The notes: generated by a model not told the origin, from the sequence alone. Counted from the stretch's first letter, positions 8,762-17,869 are shown. The stretch: 64,000 nt of DNA from Rudaea sp. 3F27F6 (GCF_005503555.1 NZ_SCNG01000004.1:310001-374000); one strand, 5' to 3'. Translations and numbers: made by a program.

Positions 8762-10342
8762 TCAGTTGCGCGCGAGCGGCGCCTGCGCGTCCCAGCCGCC
8801 ACCGAGCGCGCGGATCAGCGCAACGCTCGCGCGCAGTTGGCGCGTGTCGAGGCTCAACGCGTCGCGCTGAGTCTGCAGCGCGGCAGTCTGCGAGGTGACC
8901 ACGTCGAGATAGTTCACCGCGCCCTCGCGGTAACGATCGAGCGAGAAGTTCAGCGAGCGCTGCGCAGCCTCGACCGCCGACTTCTCCGCGACCGACGCGT
9001 CGCGATAGTGGTTGAGCAGGGCGAGATTGTCCTCGACCTGGGTGAACGCGCCGAGCACGGTGCTGCGGTATTTTGCGCTGGTCTGATCGAAGATCGCGCG
9101 CGCCTGCTTGACGCTCGCACTGCGCTTGCCGCCGTCGAAGATCGTCAGCAGCGCCGCGGGACCGATCGCCCAGAACGAACTCGGCTGGGTCAGCCAGTTG
9201 CCGGCTTGCGAACTCAGATAGCCGCCGCTCGCGCCGAGACTGATCGACGGGAAGAACGCGGCGCGGGCGACGCCGATGTTGGCGTTGGCCGCTTCCATGC
9301 GCCGCTGCGCGGCGGCAATGTCGGGGCGGCGCTGCAGCAGCAGCGAAGGCACGTCGACCGGCACCGCCGGCAGCTTGATGTCGACGATCGCAGGCTCGAT
9401 CGAGAACTGCGAAGGCGACACGCCGATCAGCGCGGCGATCGCGTGTTCGGCAAGCGCGCGCTGGGCCAGCGTCTGCTCGGCCTGCGAGCGCGCCATGTCG
9501 AGCTGGGTCTGCGCACGCGCGACGTCGAGGCCCGGCGCGATGCCGCCGCGGTGACGCTCGTTGGTCAGATCAAGTGCGCGCTGGTAGGCCTTCACCGTGT
9601 CGTTGAGAATCGCGCTGTCGCGATCGAGACCGCGCAACACAATGTAGTCGTCGACGAGTTGGGCGATCAGCGACAGGCGCGCGTTCTCCAGATCGTCTGC
9701 CGCGGCTTCGGCCTGCGCATTGCCGGCGGCGACTTCGTTGCGCACGCGGCCCCAAAGGTCGAGCTCATAGCTCGCCGAGAAACCGACCGAGCGCGTGTCG
9801 TATAGCTTGACCGGCGACGGGTTGGCGGCGTTGTTTGAACTCTGCGAACGCTGCAGGCTCGCGCTGCCGCCGATCTGCGGAAACAGATCGCCGCGCTGGA
9901 AATCGCTGTAGGCCTGCGCCTGTTCGTAGTTCGCGAGCGCCGCGGCGAGATCCGGGCTGCCGGCGATCAAGCGCGTCTGCAGCTCGCCGAGTTTCGGATC
10001 GCCGTACAGCGACCACCACTCGTCGCGCGGCAGGCGGTCGGCCGGCTTGGCCTCGGTCCACGGCGTGCCGATTTCCTTGTAGGCCGCGGCGGTCGCGACT
10101 TCCGGCGTCTTCATCGTCGGCGCGAACGAGCAGCCGGAGAGAGCCACCATCCCGGCGAGCAGCGTTGCGAAAGCGGCAGCTCTTCCCTTGCCCCCTTGGG
10201 AGATGCCCCGAAGGGACGGATAAGGGAAAAGACTCTGACGATGGAATTCGGTCAGAGCTTGCGGCGCTCTTCCCTCATCCGGCGCTTGAGTGTCGCGGCT
10301 TCTCCCGGCGGGAGAAGGGAAGCAAAGATTATCCTTTTCCAT
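8762..10342 (-). CDS. Outer-membrane efflux channel lipoprotein (NodT family), repeat-extended N-terminus
   Basis: This TolC-type channel has about 526 residues if the only available in-frame ATG (10342) is used. Landmarks are a lipobox ending VALSGC, 'EWWSLYGDPKLGELQ', 'SYELDLWGRVRNEV', and 'LLQRRPDIAAAQRRM'. The normal signal peptide (GRAAAFATLLAGMVALSGC) is preceded by about 55 unusual residues (MEKDNLCFPSPAGRSRDTQ...) encoded by a dispersed repeat at 10181-10321. I find no ATG, GTG or TTG codon in frame between the repeat and the signal peptide. Such a long n-region is odd for a lipoprotein. It overlaps the end of the adaptor gene by 14 bases and is the last gene of the RND-adaptor-channel operon. 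Confidence 0.88.
   Translation of the reverse strand: MEKDNLCFPSPAGRSRDTQAPDEGRAPQALTEFHRQSLFPYPSLRGISQGGKGRAAAFATLLAGMVALSGCSFAPTMKTPEVATAAAYKEIGTPWTEAKPADRLPRDEWWSLYGDPKLGELQTRLIAGSPDLAAALANYEQAQAYSDFQRGDLFPQIGGSASLQRSQSSNNAANPSPVKLYDTRSVGFSASYELDLWGRVRNEVAAGNAQAEAAADDLENARLSLIAQLVDDYIVLRGLDRDSAILNDTVKAYQRALDLTNERHRGGIAPGLDVARAQTQLDMARSQAEQTLAQRALAEHAIAALIGVSPSQFSIEPAIVDIKLPAVPVDVPSLLLQRRPDIAAAQRRMEAANANIGVARAAFFPSISLGASGGYLSSQAGNWLTQPSSFWAIGPAALLTIFDGGKRSASVKQARAIFDQTSAKYRSTVLGAFTQVEDNLALLNHYRDASVAEKSAVEAAQRSLNFSLDRYREGAVNYLDVVTSQTAALQTQRDALSLDTRQLRASVALIRALGGGWDAQAPLARN
10181..10321. repeat. Dispersed intergenic-type repeat inside the channel gene's 5' end
   Basis: Two related blocks lie side by side. 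One starts TCTTCCCTTGCCCC (10181) and contains an imperfect hairpin around GGGGCATCTCCC. The other starts TCTTCCCTCATCCGG (10268) and ends in a near-perfect palindrome CTTCTCCCGGCGGGAGAAG (10299-10317). 'CCCTCATCC ... CTTCTCCCG-CGGGAGAAGGGA' is a pattern common in intergenic spaces of Xanthomonadales. Here it is translated in frame. Confidence 0.65.
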
Positions 10343-11534
10343 TTTTACCGTTTCCCGCCGAAGCCACTTGGGTTTTCGATTGCGCGCCGGCGATGCGCAC
10401 TTCGGTGCCGGTGACGACGCCGTCGGGCGGATTCTCGATGACGCGGTCGGCCGCGGTCAGGCCCGAGCCGATCTCGACGACCTTGCCGAGATCGCGCGCG
10501 ATCGTGACCGGCTTGACCACGACCTTGTTGTTCGCATCGACCGTGGCGACACTGATGCCCTTCGCATCGAAGATCAGCGCGCTGCCGGGCACGCTGAGCG
10601 CATCGGCCTTGCCGGCCATCGCCAGACGCACGTTGGCGAAGCCGCCCGGAAGCAGTTCGCCGGCGGCATTGTCGACGCTGAGCTGCATCAGGGTCGTGCC
10701 GCTCGCCGCATTGACCGCCTGCGCGGACGACTCGACGGTCGCCGCGTAGCTCTTGTCCGGCTGGTCGGGCACGCTGAGCGTGGCCTTGGTGCCGGGGCGC
10801 ACGCTCGGCACATAGTTCTGCGGCACGTTGACGTAGACGCGCAGCTTCGAGGTGTCGGAGACGACGAACAGTTCCTGGCCCGCGCCGCCGCCGACATTGA
10901 TCAGCGCGCCGACGTCGGTGTTGCGCGTGGTCACGGTGCCGTCGAACGGCGCGACGATGCGGGTGAAGTTCTTCAGCGCGACGAGGCGGTCGACGTTCGC
11001 GCGCTGTGCGGCGACGAGCGCGTTCTTCGCGGCGAGGTCGCCGGTCTTCTCATCGACTTCCTGCTTCGACACCGAATCGGAGCCGAGCATCGCCTGCCAG
11101 CGTTTCGCCGTCGTCGCCGACAGCGCGGCATTGGCCTGCGCGGTGGCGAGATCGGCCTTGGCCTGCAGCAATTGCTGGTCGAGGTCGGGCGTCTCGATGT
11201 TGGCGAGCACTTCGCCGGCCTTCACCTGGGTGCCGATGTCGTGCTTCCAGTCCTTGAGGTAGCCGGAGACGCGCGCGTAGATCGGCGCACGCTGCCAGGC
11301 TTCGATGCGACCCGGCAGTTCGAGGCCGGAGGTGTTCGCCACCGCCGTCGGCGGATTGACCGCAACGGTCGCCAGTGCCTGTGCCTCGGTCCAGTCGTGC
11401 AGGCGCGAGGACTCGCTCGCGCGCACGATCAGCCCGTGCGCGACGATCACGGCCGCGACGACGGCCGCGGCGATGCCGGTCAGGCGCAGGCCGCGCCGCG
11501 AGACGGGTTTGTTGGGGGTATCAAGCTGCGACAT
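10329..11534 (-). CDS. RND efflux periplasmic adaptor (MdtA-like)
   Basis: This adaptor has 401 residues, with an N-terminal membrane anchor or uncleaved signal (residues about 17-36) and no lipobox. It contains the lipoyl half-motif ARVSGYLKDWKHDIGTQVKA, a short alpha-hairpin (LLQAKADLATAQANAALS), a second lipoyl half (IVAPFDGTVTTRNTDVGALI) and beta-barrel strands. The ATG at 11534 is preceded by GGAGAG and overlaps the RND gene end by 14 bases. It is the second gene of the leftward RND operon. Confidence 0.92.
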   Translation of the reverse strand: MSQLDTPNKPVSRRGLRLTGIAAAVVAAVIVAHGLIVRASESSRLHDWTEAQALATVAVNPPTAVANTSGLELPGRIEAWQRAPIYARVSGYLKDWKHDIGTQVKAGEVLANIETPDLDQQLLQAKADLATAQANAALSATTAKRWQAMLGSDSVSKQEVDEKTGDLAAKNALVAAQRANVDRLVALKNFTRIVAPFDGTVTTRNTDVGALINVGGGAGQELFVVSDTSKLRVYVNVPQNYVPSVRPGTKATLSVPDQPDKSYAATVESSAQAVNAASGTTLMQLSVDNAAGELLPGGFANVRLAMAGKADALSVPGSALIFDAKGISVATVDANNKVVVKPVTIARDLGKVVEIGSGLTAADRVIENPPDGVVTGTEVRIAGAQSKTQVASAGNGKNGKG

Positions 11535-14500
11535 GGGACTCTCCGAACGAAACTTGCGGCGCCGGCTTCTCGCCGTGGCGCCGATGAATAATGCTGAAGA
11601 CGACGGGCACGAAGAACAGCGTGGCGATCGTGGCGAAGATCAGGCCGCCGATCACCGCGCGACCGAGCGGCGCGTTCTGCTCGCCGCCTTCGCCGAGGCC
11701 GAGGGCCATCGGCGCCATGCCGATAACCATCGCCAGCGCGGTCATCATGACCGGGCGCAGACGCACGAAGCCCGCTTCGAGTGCGGCCGCGGTCGCGTCG
11801 CCGAGTTCGTCGAGCTTTTCGCGCGCGAATGAGATGACCAGCACGCTGTTCGCAGTCGCCACGCCCATACACATGATCGCGCCGGTCAGCGCGGGCACGC
11901 TCAGCGTGGTGTGAGTGGCGAACAGCATCCAGACGATGCCGGCAAGCGCCGCCGGCAGCGCGGTGATGATGACGAACGGATCGCTCCACGACTGGAAGTT
12001 GATCACGATGAGGAAGTAGATCAGCACGATCGCGCCGATCAGGCCGAACAGCAGGCCCGAGAACGCGCTGTTCATGGTCTTGACCTGGCCGAGAAGGACG
12101 ACGTTCGCGCCCTTCGGCACGTCCTTCGCATTGGCGTCGATGATCTTCTGCATGTCGGCGGCGACGGCGCCGAGGTCGCGGTCCTGCGTGGTCGCGTAGA
12201 TCTGCACCATCGGCCGGATGTCGTACTCGCTGAACACGCCGTTGACCTGGGTGCGCGTGATGTCGGCGATGCCGCCGAGCACGGTGGTGCCGCCGCCCGG
12301 CGCGTTGATCGAGACGTTGCGCAGCGCTTCGAGCGAATCGAGTCTGTACTGCGGCGTCTGCATGACGATCGGATAGGTCACGCCGTTGGCCGGATTGAGC
12401 CAGAACGTCGGTGCGACCTGGCTCGATCCGGCGAGATTGACGACCAGGCTCGAGGTTACGTCGCGCGTGGTCACGCCGGCGTACTGCGCACGCGTGCGAT
12501 CGACGTCGACCTTGAGCGCGGGCGCGCTGCCGGTCTGCTGGATACGTGCATCGGCGACGCCGGAAACGTGCTTGATCTGGGTCAGCAGTTTATTCGCGTA
12601 GTCGAAGTTCGCTGCGAGGTTGTTGCCGCGGATCTGCAGGTCGATCGGCGCGGGCGCGCCGAAGTTGAGGATCTGGCTGACGATGTCGGCCGGCAGGAAC
12701 GCGAAGATCATGCCGGGGAAGCGCCGCGGCAGCTCCTCGCGCAGACGGCGCATGTAGTCGGCGGTCGGCGCGTGGCCTTCGGCCAGCGCGACCTGGATGT
12801 CGCCGTCCTGTTCGCCGATCGTGCCGGTGTTGTTGTAGACCGTATTGATCGAGGACAGGAACGGTGCGCCGACGTTGTCGGTGATCGTGACGATCTCGTT
12901 GCCCGGAATGATTTCGCGGATCGCGCGTTCGACTTCGGCGAATCGCGCCGAGGTCTCCTCGACGCGAGTGCCGACCGGCGCGCGCACGTGGATCAGCATC
13001 TGGCCGGCATCGACGAACGGAAAGAAGTTGCGGCCGAGGAACGGCACGAGCAGGAATGAAGCGAGGACGACGACGAGGAAGCTGCCAACGAAGACTTTGC
13101 GGTGGCCGAGGGCGAGGGCGAGCAGGTCGTGGTAGCTCGCACGCATGCGCTCGAAGCGCGCTTCGAAACCGCGCTGGAAGCGCACGAGCGGATTGCCCGA
13201 CCGCGGCAGCACCCTGTCGTTGCCATGTTCGTCGGTGTGCGGCGCGTGCGGACGCAGCAGATAGTTCGCCATCGTCGGCACCAGCGTGCGCGAGAGCAGG
13301 AACGAACAGACCATCGCCGCCATCACCGCCTCGGCCATCGGCACGAACAGGAAGCGGGCGACGCCTTCGAGGAAGAACATCGGCACGAACACGATACAGA
13401 TACACAGCATCGAGACGAAGGCCGGCGTGACGATCTGCTGGGCGCCGTCGAGAATCGACGTGCGTACGTCCTTGCCGTGCTCAAGGTGCCAGTTGATGTT
13501 TTCGATCGTCACCGTTGCGTCGTCGACGAGGATGCCGACCGCGAGCGCGAGGCCGCCGAGGGTCATGATGTTGAGCGTCTCGCCGAGCGCGGACAGGATG
13601 ATGACCGCACCGAGGATCGCCAGCGGAATCGAAATCGCGATGATCACGGTCGAGCGCCAGCTGCCGAGGAAGAGCAGGATCATCAGGCTGGTCAGCGCGG
13701 CCGCGATCACGCCTTCCTTGGCCACGCCGCCGATCGCGTTGCGCACGAAGATCGACTGGTCGCCGATCGCTTTGATTTCGAGCGCGTCGGGCATCGACGG
13801 CTTGACCGCTTCGATCATCTCTTTAACGCCGTCGACGATCGCCAGGGTTGAGGTCGCGCCCGACTTGAGCACGTTCATCAGCACCGAACGGCCGCCATCG
13901 ACGTGGACGATATTGGTCTGCACCGCGCTGCCGTCGCGCACGTTGGCCACGTCGCGGACATAGACCATCGCGCCGTTGACCGCCTTGATCGGCAGAGCGC
14001 CGAGGTCTTTCAGATCGGATGGTGCGTTGTTGAGATTGACCGCGTATTCGAGGCCGCCGATCTTTTGCGAACCGACCGGCGTGAGGATGTTCTGCGCCGC
14101 GAGCGTATTGGCCACGTCCTGGCCGGTCAGGCCGCGCGCGGAGAGCGCCGCGGGATCAAGGTCGATCTGCACCTGGCGCGCCTTACCGCCGAACGGGTAC
14201 GGAATCGCCGAGCCCTGCACGGTGACGAGGCGCGTGCGCAGCTGGTTCATCGCGAGGTCGGCGAGGTTGGCCTCGGTCAGGCCCTTGCCGGACAACGCGA
14301 GCTGCAGAATCGGCACAGTCGAGGCGCTGTAGTTGAGGATCAGCGGCGGCGTCGCGCCGGGCGGCATGTTCTTCAGCATCAACTGCGCGGCCGCGGTGAC
14401 CTGCGCGTTCGCCGTTGCGATGTTGACGTTGGGATGGAAATAGATTTTGACGATGCCGAAGCCGGTGAATGAGTTGGCCTCGATGTGCTCGATGTCGTTG

Positions 14501-14727
14501 ACCGCGGTCGTCAGCACACGCTCGAACGGCGTGGTCATGCGGCCGGCCATCTGGTCCGGCGGCAGGCCCGTGTACTGCCAGGCGACGCCGATCACCGGGA
14601 TATTGATGTTCGGGAAGATGTCCGTCGGCGTACGCAACGCCGCGAGCGGCCCGATGATGAAGAGCAGCAGGGCCATCACGACGAAGGTGTAGGGACGCGA
14701 AAGCGCGATACGAACCAGGGCTTGCAT
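11521..14727 (-). CDS. RND efflux permease, divergent HAE1-like, TM10 lysine absent
   Basis: The chosen start MQALVRIALSRPYTFVVMAL (ATG at 14727) gives 1068 residues. The frame stays open to 14781, but the extra 18 residues do not fit the family. The start, 'FPNINIPVIGVAWQYTGLPP' and two 12-TM halves identify an RND pump. The TM4 aspartates are kept (AVGILVDDATVTIEN). In TM10 the aligned segment reads GVATANSVLVISFARE, with Ala where AcrB-type pumps have the proton-relay Lys; the later Arg and Thr (RLRPVMMT) are kept. Operon order is pump, adaptor, channel. A response regulator and kinase lie upstream in the same direction. Confidence 0.92.
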   Translation of the reverse strand: MQALVRIALSRPYTFVVMALLLFIIGPLAALRTPTDIFPNINIPVIGVAWQYTGLPPDQMAGRMTTPFERVLTTAVNDIEHIEANSFTGFGIVKIYFHPNVNIATANAQVTAAAQLMLKNMPPGATPPLILNYSASTVPILQLALSGKGLTEANLADLAMNQLRTRLVTVQGSAIPYPFGGKARQVQIDLDPAALSARGLTGQDVANTLAAQNILTPVGSQKIGGLEYAVNLNNAPSDLKDLGALPIKAVNGAMVYVRDVANVRDGSAVQTNIVHVDGGRSVLMNVLKSGATSTLAIVDGVKEMIEAVKPSMPDALEIKAIGDQSIFVRNAIGGVAKEGVIAAALTSLMILLFLGSWRSTVIIAISIPLAILGAVIILSALGETLNIMTLGGLALAVGILVDDATVTIENINWHLEHGKDVRTSILDGAQQIVTPAFVSMLCICIVFVPMFFLEGVARFLFVPMAEAVMAAMVCSFLLSRTLVPTMANYLLRPHAPHTDEHGNDRVLPRSGNPLVRFQRGFEARFERMRASYHDLLALALGHRKVFVGSFLVVVLASFLLVPFLGRNFFPFVDAGQMLIHVRAPVGTRVEETSARFAEVERAIREIIPGNEIVTITDNVGAPFLSSINTVYNNTGTIGEQDGDIQVALAEGHAPTADYMRRLREELPRRFPGMIFAFLPADIVSQILNFGAPAPIDLQIRGNNLAANFDYANKLLTQIKHVSGVADARIQQTGSAPALKVDVDRTRAQYAGVTTRDVTSSLVVNLAGSSQVAPTFWLNPANGVTYPIVMQTPQYRLDSLEALRNVSINAPGGGTTVLGGIADITRTQVNGVFSEYDIRPMVQIYATTQDRDLGAVAADMQKIIDANAKDVPKGANVVLLGQVKTMNSAFSGLLFGLIGAIVLIYFLIVINFQSWSDPFVIITALPAALAGIVWMLFATHTTLSVPALTGAIMCMGVATANSVLVISFAREKLDELGDATAAALEAGFVRLRPVMMTALAMVIGMAPMALGLGEGGEQNAPLGRAVIGGLIFATIATLFFVPVVFSIIHRRHGEKPAPQVSFGESHVAA

Positions 14728-14778
14728 GGAGGGATTCTCGAGCGGGAAACTTGCCGAGGCAATTATGCTGCCACGCCG

Positions 14779-14907
14779 CAAATTTTCATCGGCGGGCGTA
14801 TGAAGATTTGTTTAGGCAGTCGCGGCGAACTGCCGCAAAAGCCGCGAAAACCCAATCCCGATGCGGCCTGCAGCGCGAATGCTTGCGTATGAAATTTTGT
14901 TCATACG
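14779..14907. promoter_or_regulatory. Repeated CGTATGAA boxes upstream of the RND operon
   Basis: The spacer between the kinase gene and the RND gene holds CGTATGAAGATTTGTTTA (14797-14814) and CGTATGAAATTTTGTTCA (14886-14903), an 18-base direct repeat with three mismatches. The second copy is also half of a perfect inverted repeat (CGTATGAA, 6-base loop, TTCATACG, 14886-14907). A third related box, CGATGAAAATTTGC, reads on the minus strand at 14779-14792. No U-tract follows the hairpin, so an operator is more likely than a terminator. The adjacent OmpR-type regulator is the obvious candidate binder. Confidence 0.5.
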
Positions 14908-14930
14908 ACGCCGTCTTTCTGACGAAAACG

Positions 14931-16352
14931 TCAGCTTGAATCGCCCGCGCAGAAAATCGTCATGCGTGTGCCCGGCACGCCGTCGTTGTCGGCAATCTCG
15001 ATACGGTACTCGTGCAGTTTGACGATCGCCGAGACGATCGACAGACCGAGGCCGAATCCGGCCGGTTCGCATTCGTGCTCGTTGCGGCAGGCCTTGGTGC
15101 GATAGAAACGGTGCAGCACGGCTTCGCGTTCCGCGAGCGGAATGCCGGGACCGCTGTCGATCACGTCGATGCGCGGCCCGGTTTTCCCATCCACCGCACG
15201 CAATACGATGCGGCCGCCGGCCGGGGTGAACTTGATCGCGTTGTCGACGAGGTTGGAGATCGCTTCGAACATCAGATCGCCGTCGGCGCTGACCGCGGCG
15301 AGCGCGGCCGGCGTGTCGAGCGCGAAGGCAATGTGCTTGTCCTCGGCCAGCGGCGCATACAGTTCGTGCACGCGCCCCAGCTTCTCGCGCAGGTCGATCT
15401 CGCCGAAGCCGGCGCGGCGGCGGATGTCCTCGAGCTCGGAGATGCGCAGCAGGGCGCGAAAGCGGTTGAGCAGGCTGTCGGTGTCGGCGATGCAGCGCTC
15501 GATCGTCGCGGTGCGCGTGTCGTCGCCGGGAGTCTCGCGCTGCAAGCGATAAAGCTGTGCGCGCAGACGCGTCAACGGCGTGCGCAGATCGTGGGCGATG
15601 TTGTCGGAGACGCCTTTGACTTCGCCGAGCAGATTCTCAATGCGGTCGAGCATGCGGTTGACGATGCTCGCAAGCATGTCGACTTCGTCGCGGCGGTCGG
15701 AGATCGGCAGGCGCACACCGAGATCGCCGCGCATGATCGGTGCGACCGCGGTCTCAATGCGGCGCACGCGGCGCAGCGGCCCGCGGCTCAGCAGGTAGCC
15801 GCCGAGCAGGCCGGGAATCAGCGCCAGGGTCAGCGCCCAGGCGAGGCTGTTGCGGATGATCTTGCCGACCCGGTCGACGGTCCAGTAGTCGCGCACGAGC
15901 AGCAGGATGCTGCCGTCGTCGAGACGCCAGGCTACCGCGCGCGGATGCGAACTCGGCATGCCGTTGATGTGCTCGACCCCGCTCGGCAGCTCGTGCACCA
16001 AGCCGTCCTGCGGCAGGTCGGCAGGCAGCTTGTCGATCTCGCCCGAGAGATAGCCGCCGCCCGAATCGAACAAGCCTGAGGACATCGTGCCGGGCAGATC
16101 GAGCGAACTGGTCGCAGCGAGAATGGTCGGCAGGCGATCGCGCTCGATCGAAGCGAGATAGTGCATGCGCTGCACGAGGATGTTGTCGACGATGTGTTCG
16201 AGATAGGTCGCCGTCTGCCAGTTGATCATGCCGATCAGCAGCACGGTCCAGGCGAGAAAGAAGCCGCCGTAGATCATGATCAGGCGCGCCGTACTCGAAC
16301 GCCAGCGTTCGCTCAGCGGCGGCGCGACGGGAGGAGTCTCGAGTTTGGTCAT
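14931..16352 (-). CDS. Sensor histidine kinase
   Basis: This membrane histidine kinase has 473 residues. TM1 is at about 23-43, a periplasmic sensor spans about 45-165, TM2 is at about 168-188, and a HAMP follows (about 190-243). The phospho-acceptor His254 is in NIAHDLRTPLTRLR, the N box is NLVDNAIKF, G1 is DSGPGIP and G2 is GFGLGLSIV. It starts 12 bases after the response regulator stop, so the two are one operon. Position upstream of the second RND operon suggests it controls that pump. The stimulus is unknown. Confidence 0.93.
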   Translation of the reverse strand: MTKLETPPVAPPLSERWRSSTARLIMIYGGFFLAWTVLLIGMINWQTATYLEHIVDNILVQRMHYLASIERDRLPTILAATSSLDLPGTMSSGLFDSGGGYLSGEIDKLPADLPQDGLVHELPSGVEHINGMPSSHPRAVAWRLDDGSILLLVRDYWTVDRVGKIIRNSLAWALTLALIPGLLGGYLLSRGPLRRVRRIETAVAPIMRGDLGVRLPISDRRDEVDMLASIVNRMLDRIENLLGEVKGVSDNIAHDLRTPLTRLRAQLYRLQRETPGDDTRTATIERCIADTDSLLNRFRALLRISELEDIRRRAGFGEIDLREKLGRVHELYAPLAEDKHIAFALDTPAALAAVSADGDLMFEAISNLVDNAIKFTPAGGRIVLRAVDGKTGPRIDVIDSGPGIPLAEREAVLHRFYRTKACRNEHECEPAGFGLGLSIVSAIVKLHEYRIEIADNDGVPGTRMTIFCAGDSS

Positions 16353-16364
16353 CGCCGCGTTCGC

Positions 16365-17045
16365 TCAGCGGCTGTCGCCGATGCGGTAGCCGATGCCGCG
16401 CACGGTGTGGATCAGCGGCGGTAGGCCTTCCGGATCGACCTTGCGGCGCAGGCGCGCGATGTGCACGTCGATCACGTTGGTGCCCGGGTCGAAGTGGTAG
16501 CCCCAGACGGCCTCGAAGATCATCGAGCGCGTCAGCACCTGGCCAGAGTTGCGCATCAGGAATTCGAGCAGGCGGAATTCGATCGGCAGCAGTTCGAGCG
16601 ACACCTTGCCGCGCTTCGCCGTGCGCGTCATCAGGTCGAGATCGAGATCGCCGATGGAAAGATGGGTTTCCGGCGCGGCGACGCGGCGACGGCGCAGCAG
16701 CACTTCGACGCGCGCGGCCATCTCGTCGGGCGCGAACGGCTTGGTCAGATAGTCGTCGCCGCCCGCGCGCAGACCGCGCACGCGCGCATCGACGTCGGAC
16801 AGCGCGCTGATCATCAGCACCGGCGTGTCCACGCCGGCGCGGCGCAGTTCGGTGACGAGGGTCAGGCCGTCAAGCTCGGGCAGCATGCGGTCGAGGGTGA
16901 TCGCGTCGTAGGCGCCGGTCAGGGCGCGCTTGAGGCCTTCGCGGCCATTGCCGACGCTGTCGACCTCATTGCCGTTGTTCGCCAACTCGGTGACGATTTC
17001 GCGCGCGGTCAGCGGGTCGTCTTCGATCGTGAGGATTTTCGCCAT
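16365..17045 (-). CDS. OmpR-family response regulator
   Basis: The protein has 226 residues. A receiver domain has acidic residues IEDD near the start, phospho-acceptor Asp52 (AITLDRMLPELDG) and the conserved KPF (LTKPFAPDE) switch lysine. A C-terminal winged helix (about 130-226) ends RKVDPEGLPPLIHTVRGIGY. It is the first gene of the two-component pair and pairs with the downstream kinase. Confidence 0.94.
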   Translation of the reverse strand: MAKILTIEDDPLTAREIVTELANNGNEVDSVGNGREGLKRALTGAYDAITLDRMLPELDGLTLVTELRRAGVDTPVLMISALSDVDARVRGLRAGGDDYLTKPFAPDEMAARVEVLLRRRRVAAPETHLSIGDLDLDLMTRTAKRGKVSLELLPIEFRLLEFLMRNSGQVLTRSMIFEAVWGYHFDPGTNVIDVHIARLRRKVDPEGLPPLIHTVRGIGYRIGDSR

Positions 17046-17159
17046 GCTGCAAAGTGTGCAGCAATTCGGCGCGGAAGAAAATCAAGGGCCGGCGGATGCG
17101 GATAAAGCAGCGGACCCGTCACCGCGCCCATGCCCGAGATGGCCGGGCCGGACGCAGAC

Positions 17160-17253
17160 AGACGCGGAACAACACGGATAGAGCTACGCAAACAGAAATG
17201 TTTATCGGCCCTATCCGTGTCGGTCCGTGTTACTTCGTGTCAAAAGCGCTTTT
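17160..17253. repeat. Intergenic inverted repeat (ACACGGATAG family)
   Basis: Perfect 10-base arms ACACGGATAG (17172-17181) and CTATCCGTGT (17211-17220) flank about 29 bases. They are followed by further partial copies (GTCCGTGTTA, CTTCGTGTC) and an AAAAGCGCTTTT palindrome near 17243. The CTTCGTGT...GCGCTTT tail recurs at 24352-24371, directly after another leftward gene. It may act as an mRNA 3'-end structure. Confidence 0.55.
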
Positions 17254-17255
17254 CG

Positions 17256-17705
17256 TCACTGCGCCCGCGAGATCGTGAACTTGCCGAACGAAATGCCGAG
17301 ATCGATGCCTTCACCCGCGCCCGACAGGGCCAGAGTCGAGGTGCCCTTGGTCAGCACCTGGGCCGTGCCGGATTTGATCACACCGGCCTGTGCTTCGGCC
17401 TGCGCATAGCTGCCGAACAATTGGTCGGTATTGGTGACTTCGGCGAACTTGCCCTTGCCGTTTTCCACACGGTACTTGCCGACGGTCAGGCCGCCGCCGA
17501 CCGCGACGATGTTGACGTTGAAGGTCTTGCCGTTGTCGCAGGTGATCGTGCCGTGGCCTTCGGCGTGCTTATAGATCGCCGACCAGCCGGAGAGGTTGAA
17601 GCGCATTTCGCAGTCCGTCTTGCCGGCTGCTTCGACGCGCGTGGCGTACAGACCGGCGGACGCAACGGCGGCAACGGCGAATGCAGCGAGAATTCGTGAA
17701 CCCAT
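17256..17705 (-). CDS. Conserved-looking exported protein of unknown function
   Basis: The protein has 149 residues with a clear Sec signal peptide (MGSRILAAFAVAAVASAGLYA, cleavage near VEA-AG). The mature part has two Cys (CEMRF and ITCDNG) that could form a disulfide, and is rich in Gly and beta-type stretches (AEGHGTITCDNGKTFNVNIV, KGTSTLALSGAGEGIDLGIS). I do not recognise a named family. It is probably periplasmic. It stands alone, divergent from the universal stress gene, and its 3' end abuts an intergenic repeat. Confidence 0.8.
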   Translation of the reverse strand: MGSRILAAFAVAAVASAGLYATRVEAAGKTDCEMRFNLSGWSAIYKHAEGHGTITCDNGKTFNVNIVAVGGGLTVGKYRVENGKGKFAEVTNTDQLFGSYAQAEAQAGVIKSGTAQVLTKGTSTLALSGAGEGIDLGISFGKFTISRAQ

Positions 17706-17796
17706 GACCTACTCCTCGAACGGGGTGGAGATTCGATAATACCGAAACAACCTGAACAGACCAGGTAGCGCAGATCGGCGCGGCGAAGATCGGAAC

Positions 17797-17826
17797 TTGA
17801 GCTGCTTCAACGTCGTCCTAGCTAAT
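17797..17826 (+). promoter_or_regulatory. Possible sigma-70 promoter for the universal stress gene
   Basis: TTGAGC (17797-17802) and GCTAAT (17821-17826) are spaced by 18 bases in an AT-richer stretch about 45 bases before the start codon. An alternative -10 lies in TAAACTAT a few bases downstream. The match is moderate. Confidence 0.35.
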
Positions 17827-17869
17827 AAGCGTAAACTATCAGTCATTGCGAAAGCGGAGGGGATGAATC

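Noticed and set aside
14886-14907. Intrinsic terminator for the kinase gene
   Set aside because: The hairpin has only an 8-bp stem with mostly AT pairs, no T-tract follows on the minus strand, and its half-site recurs elsewhere in the spacer. An operator fits better.
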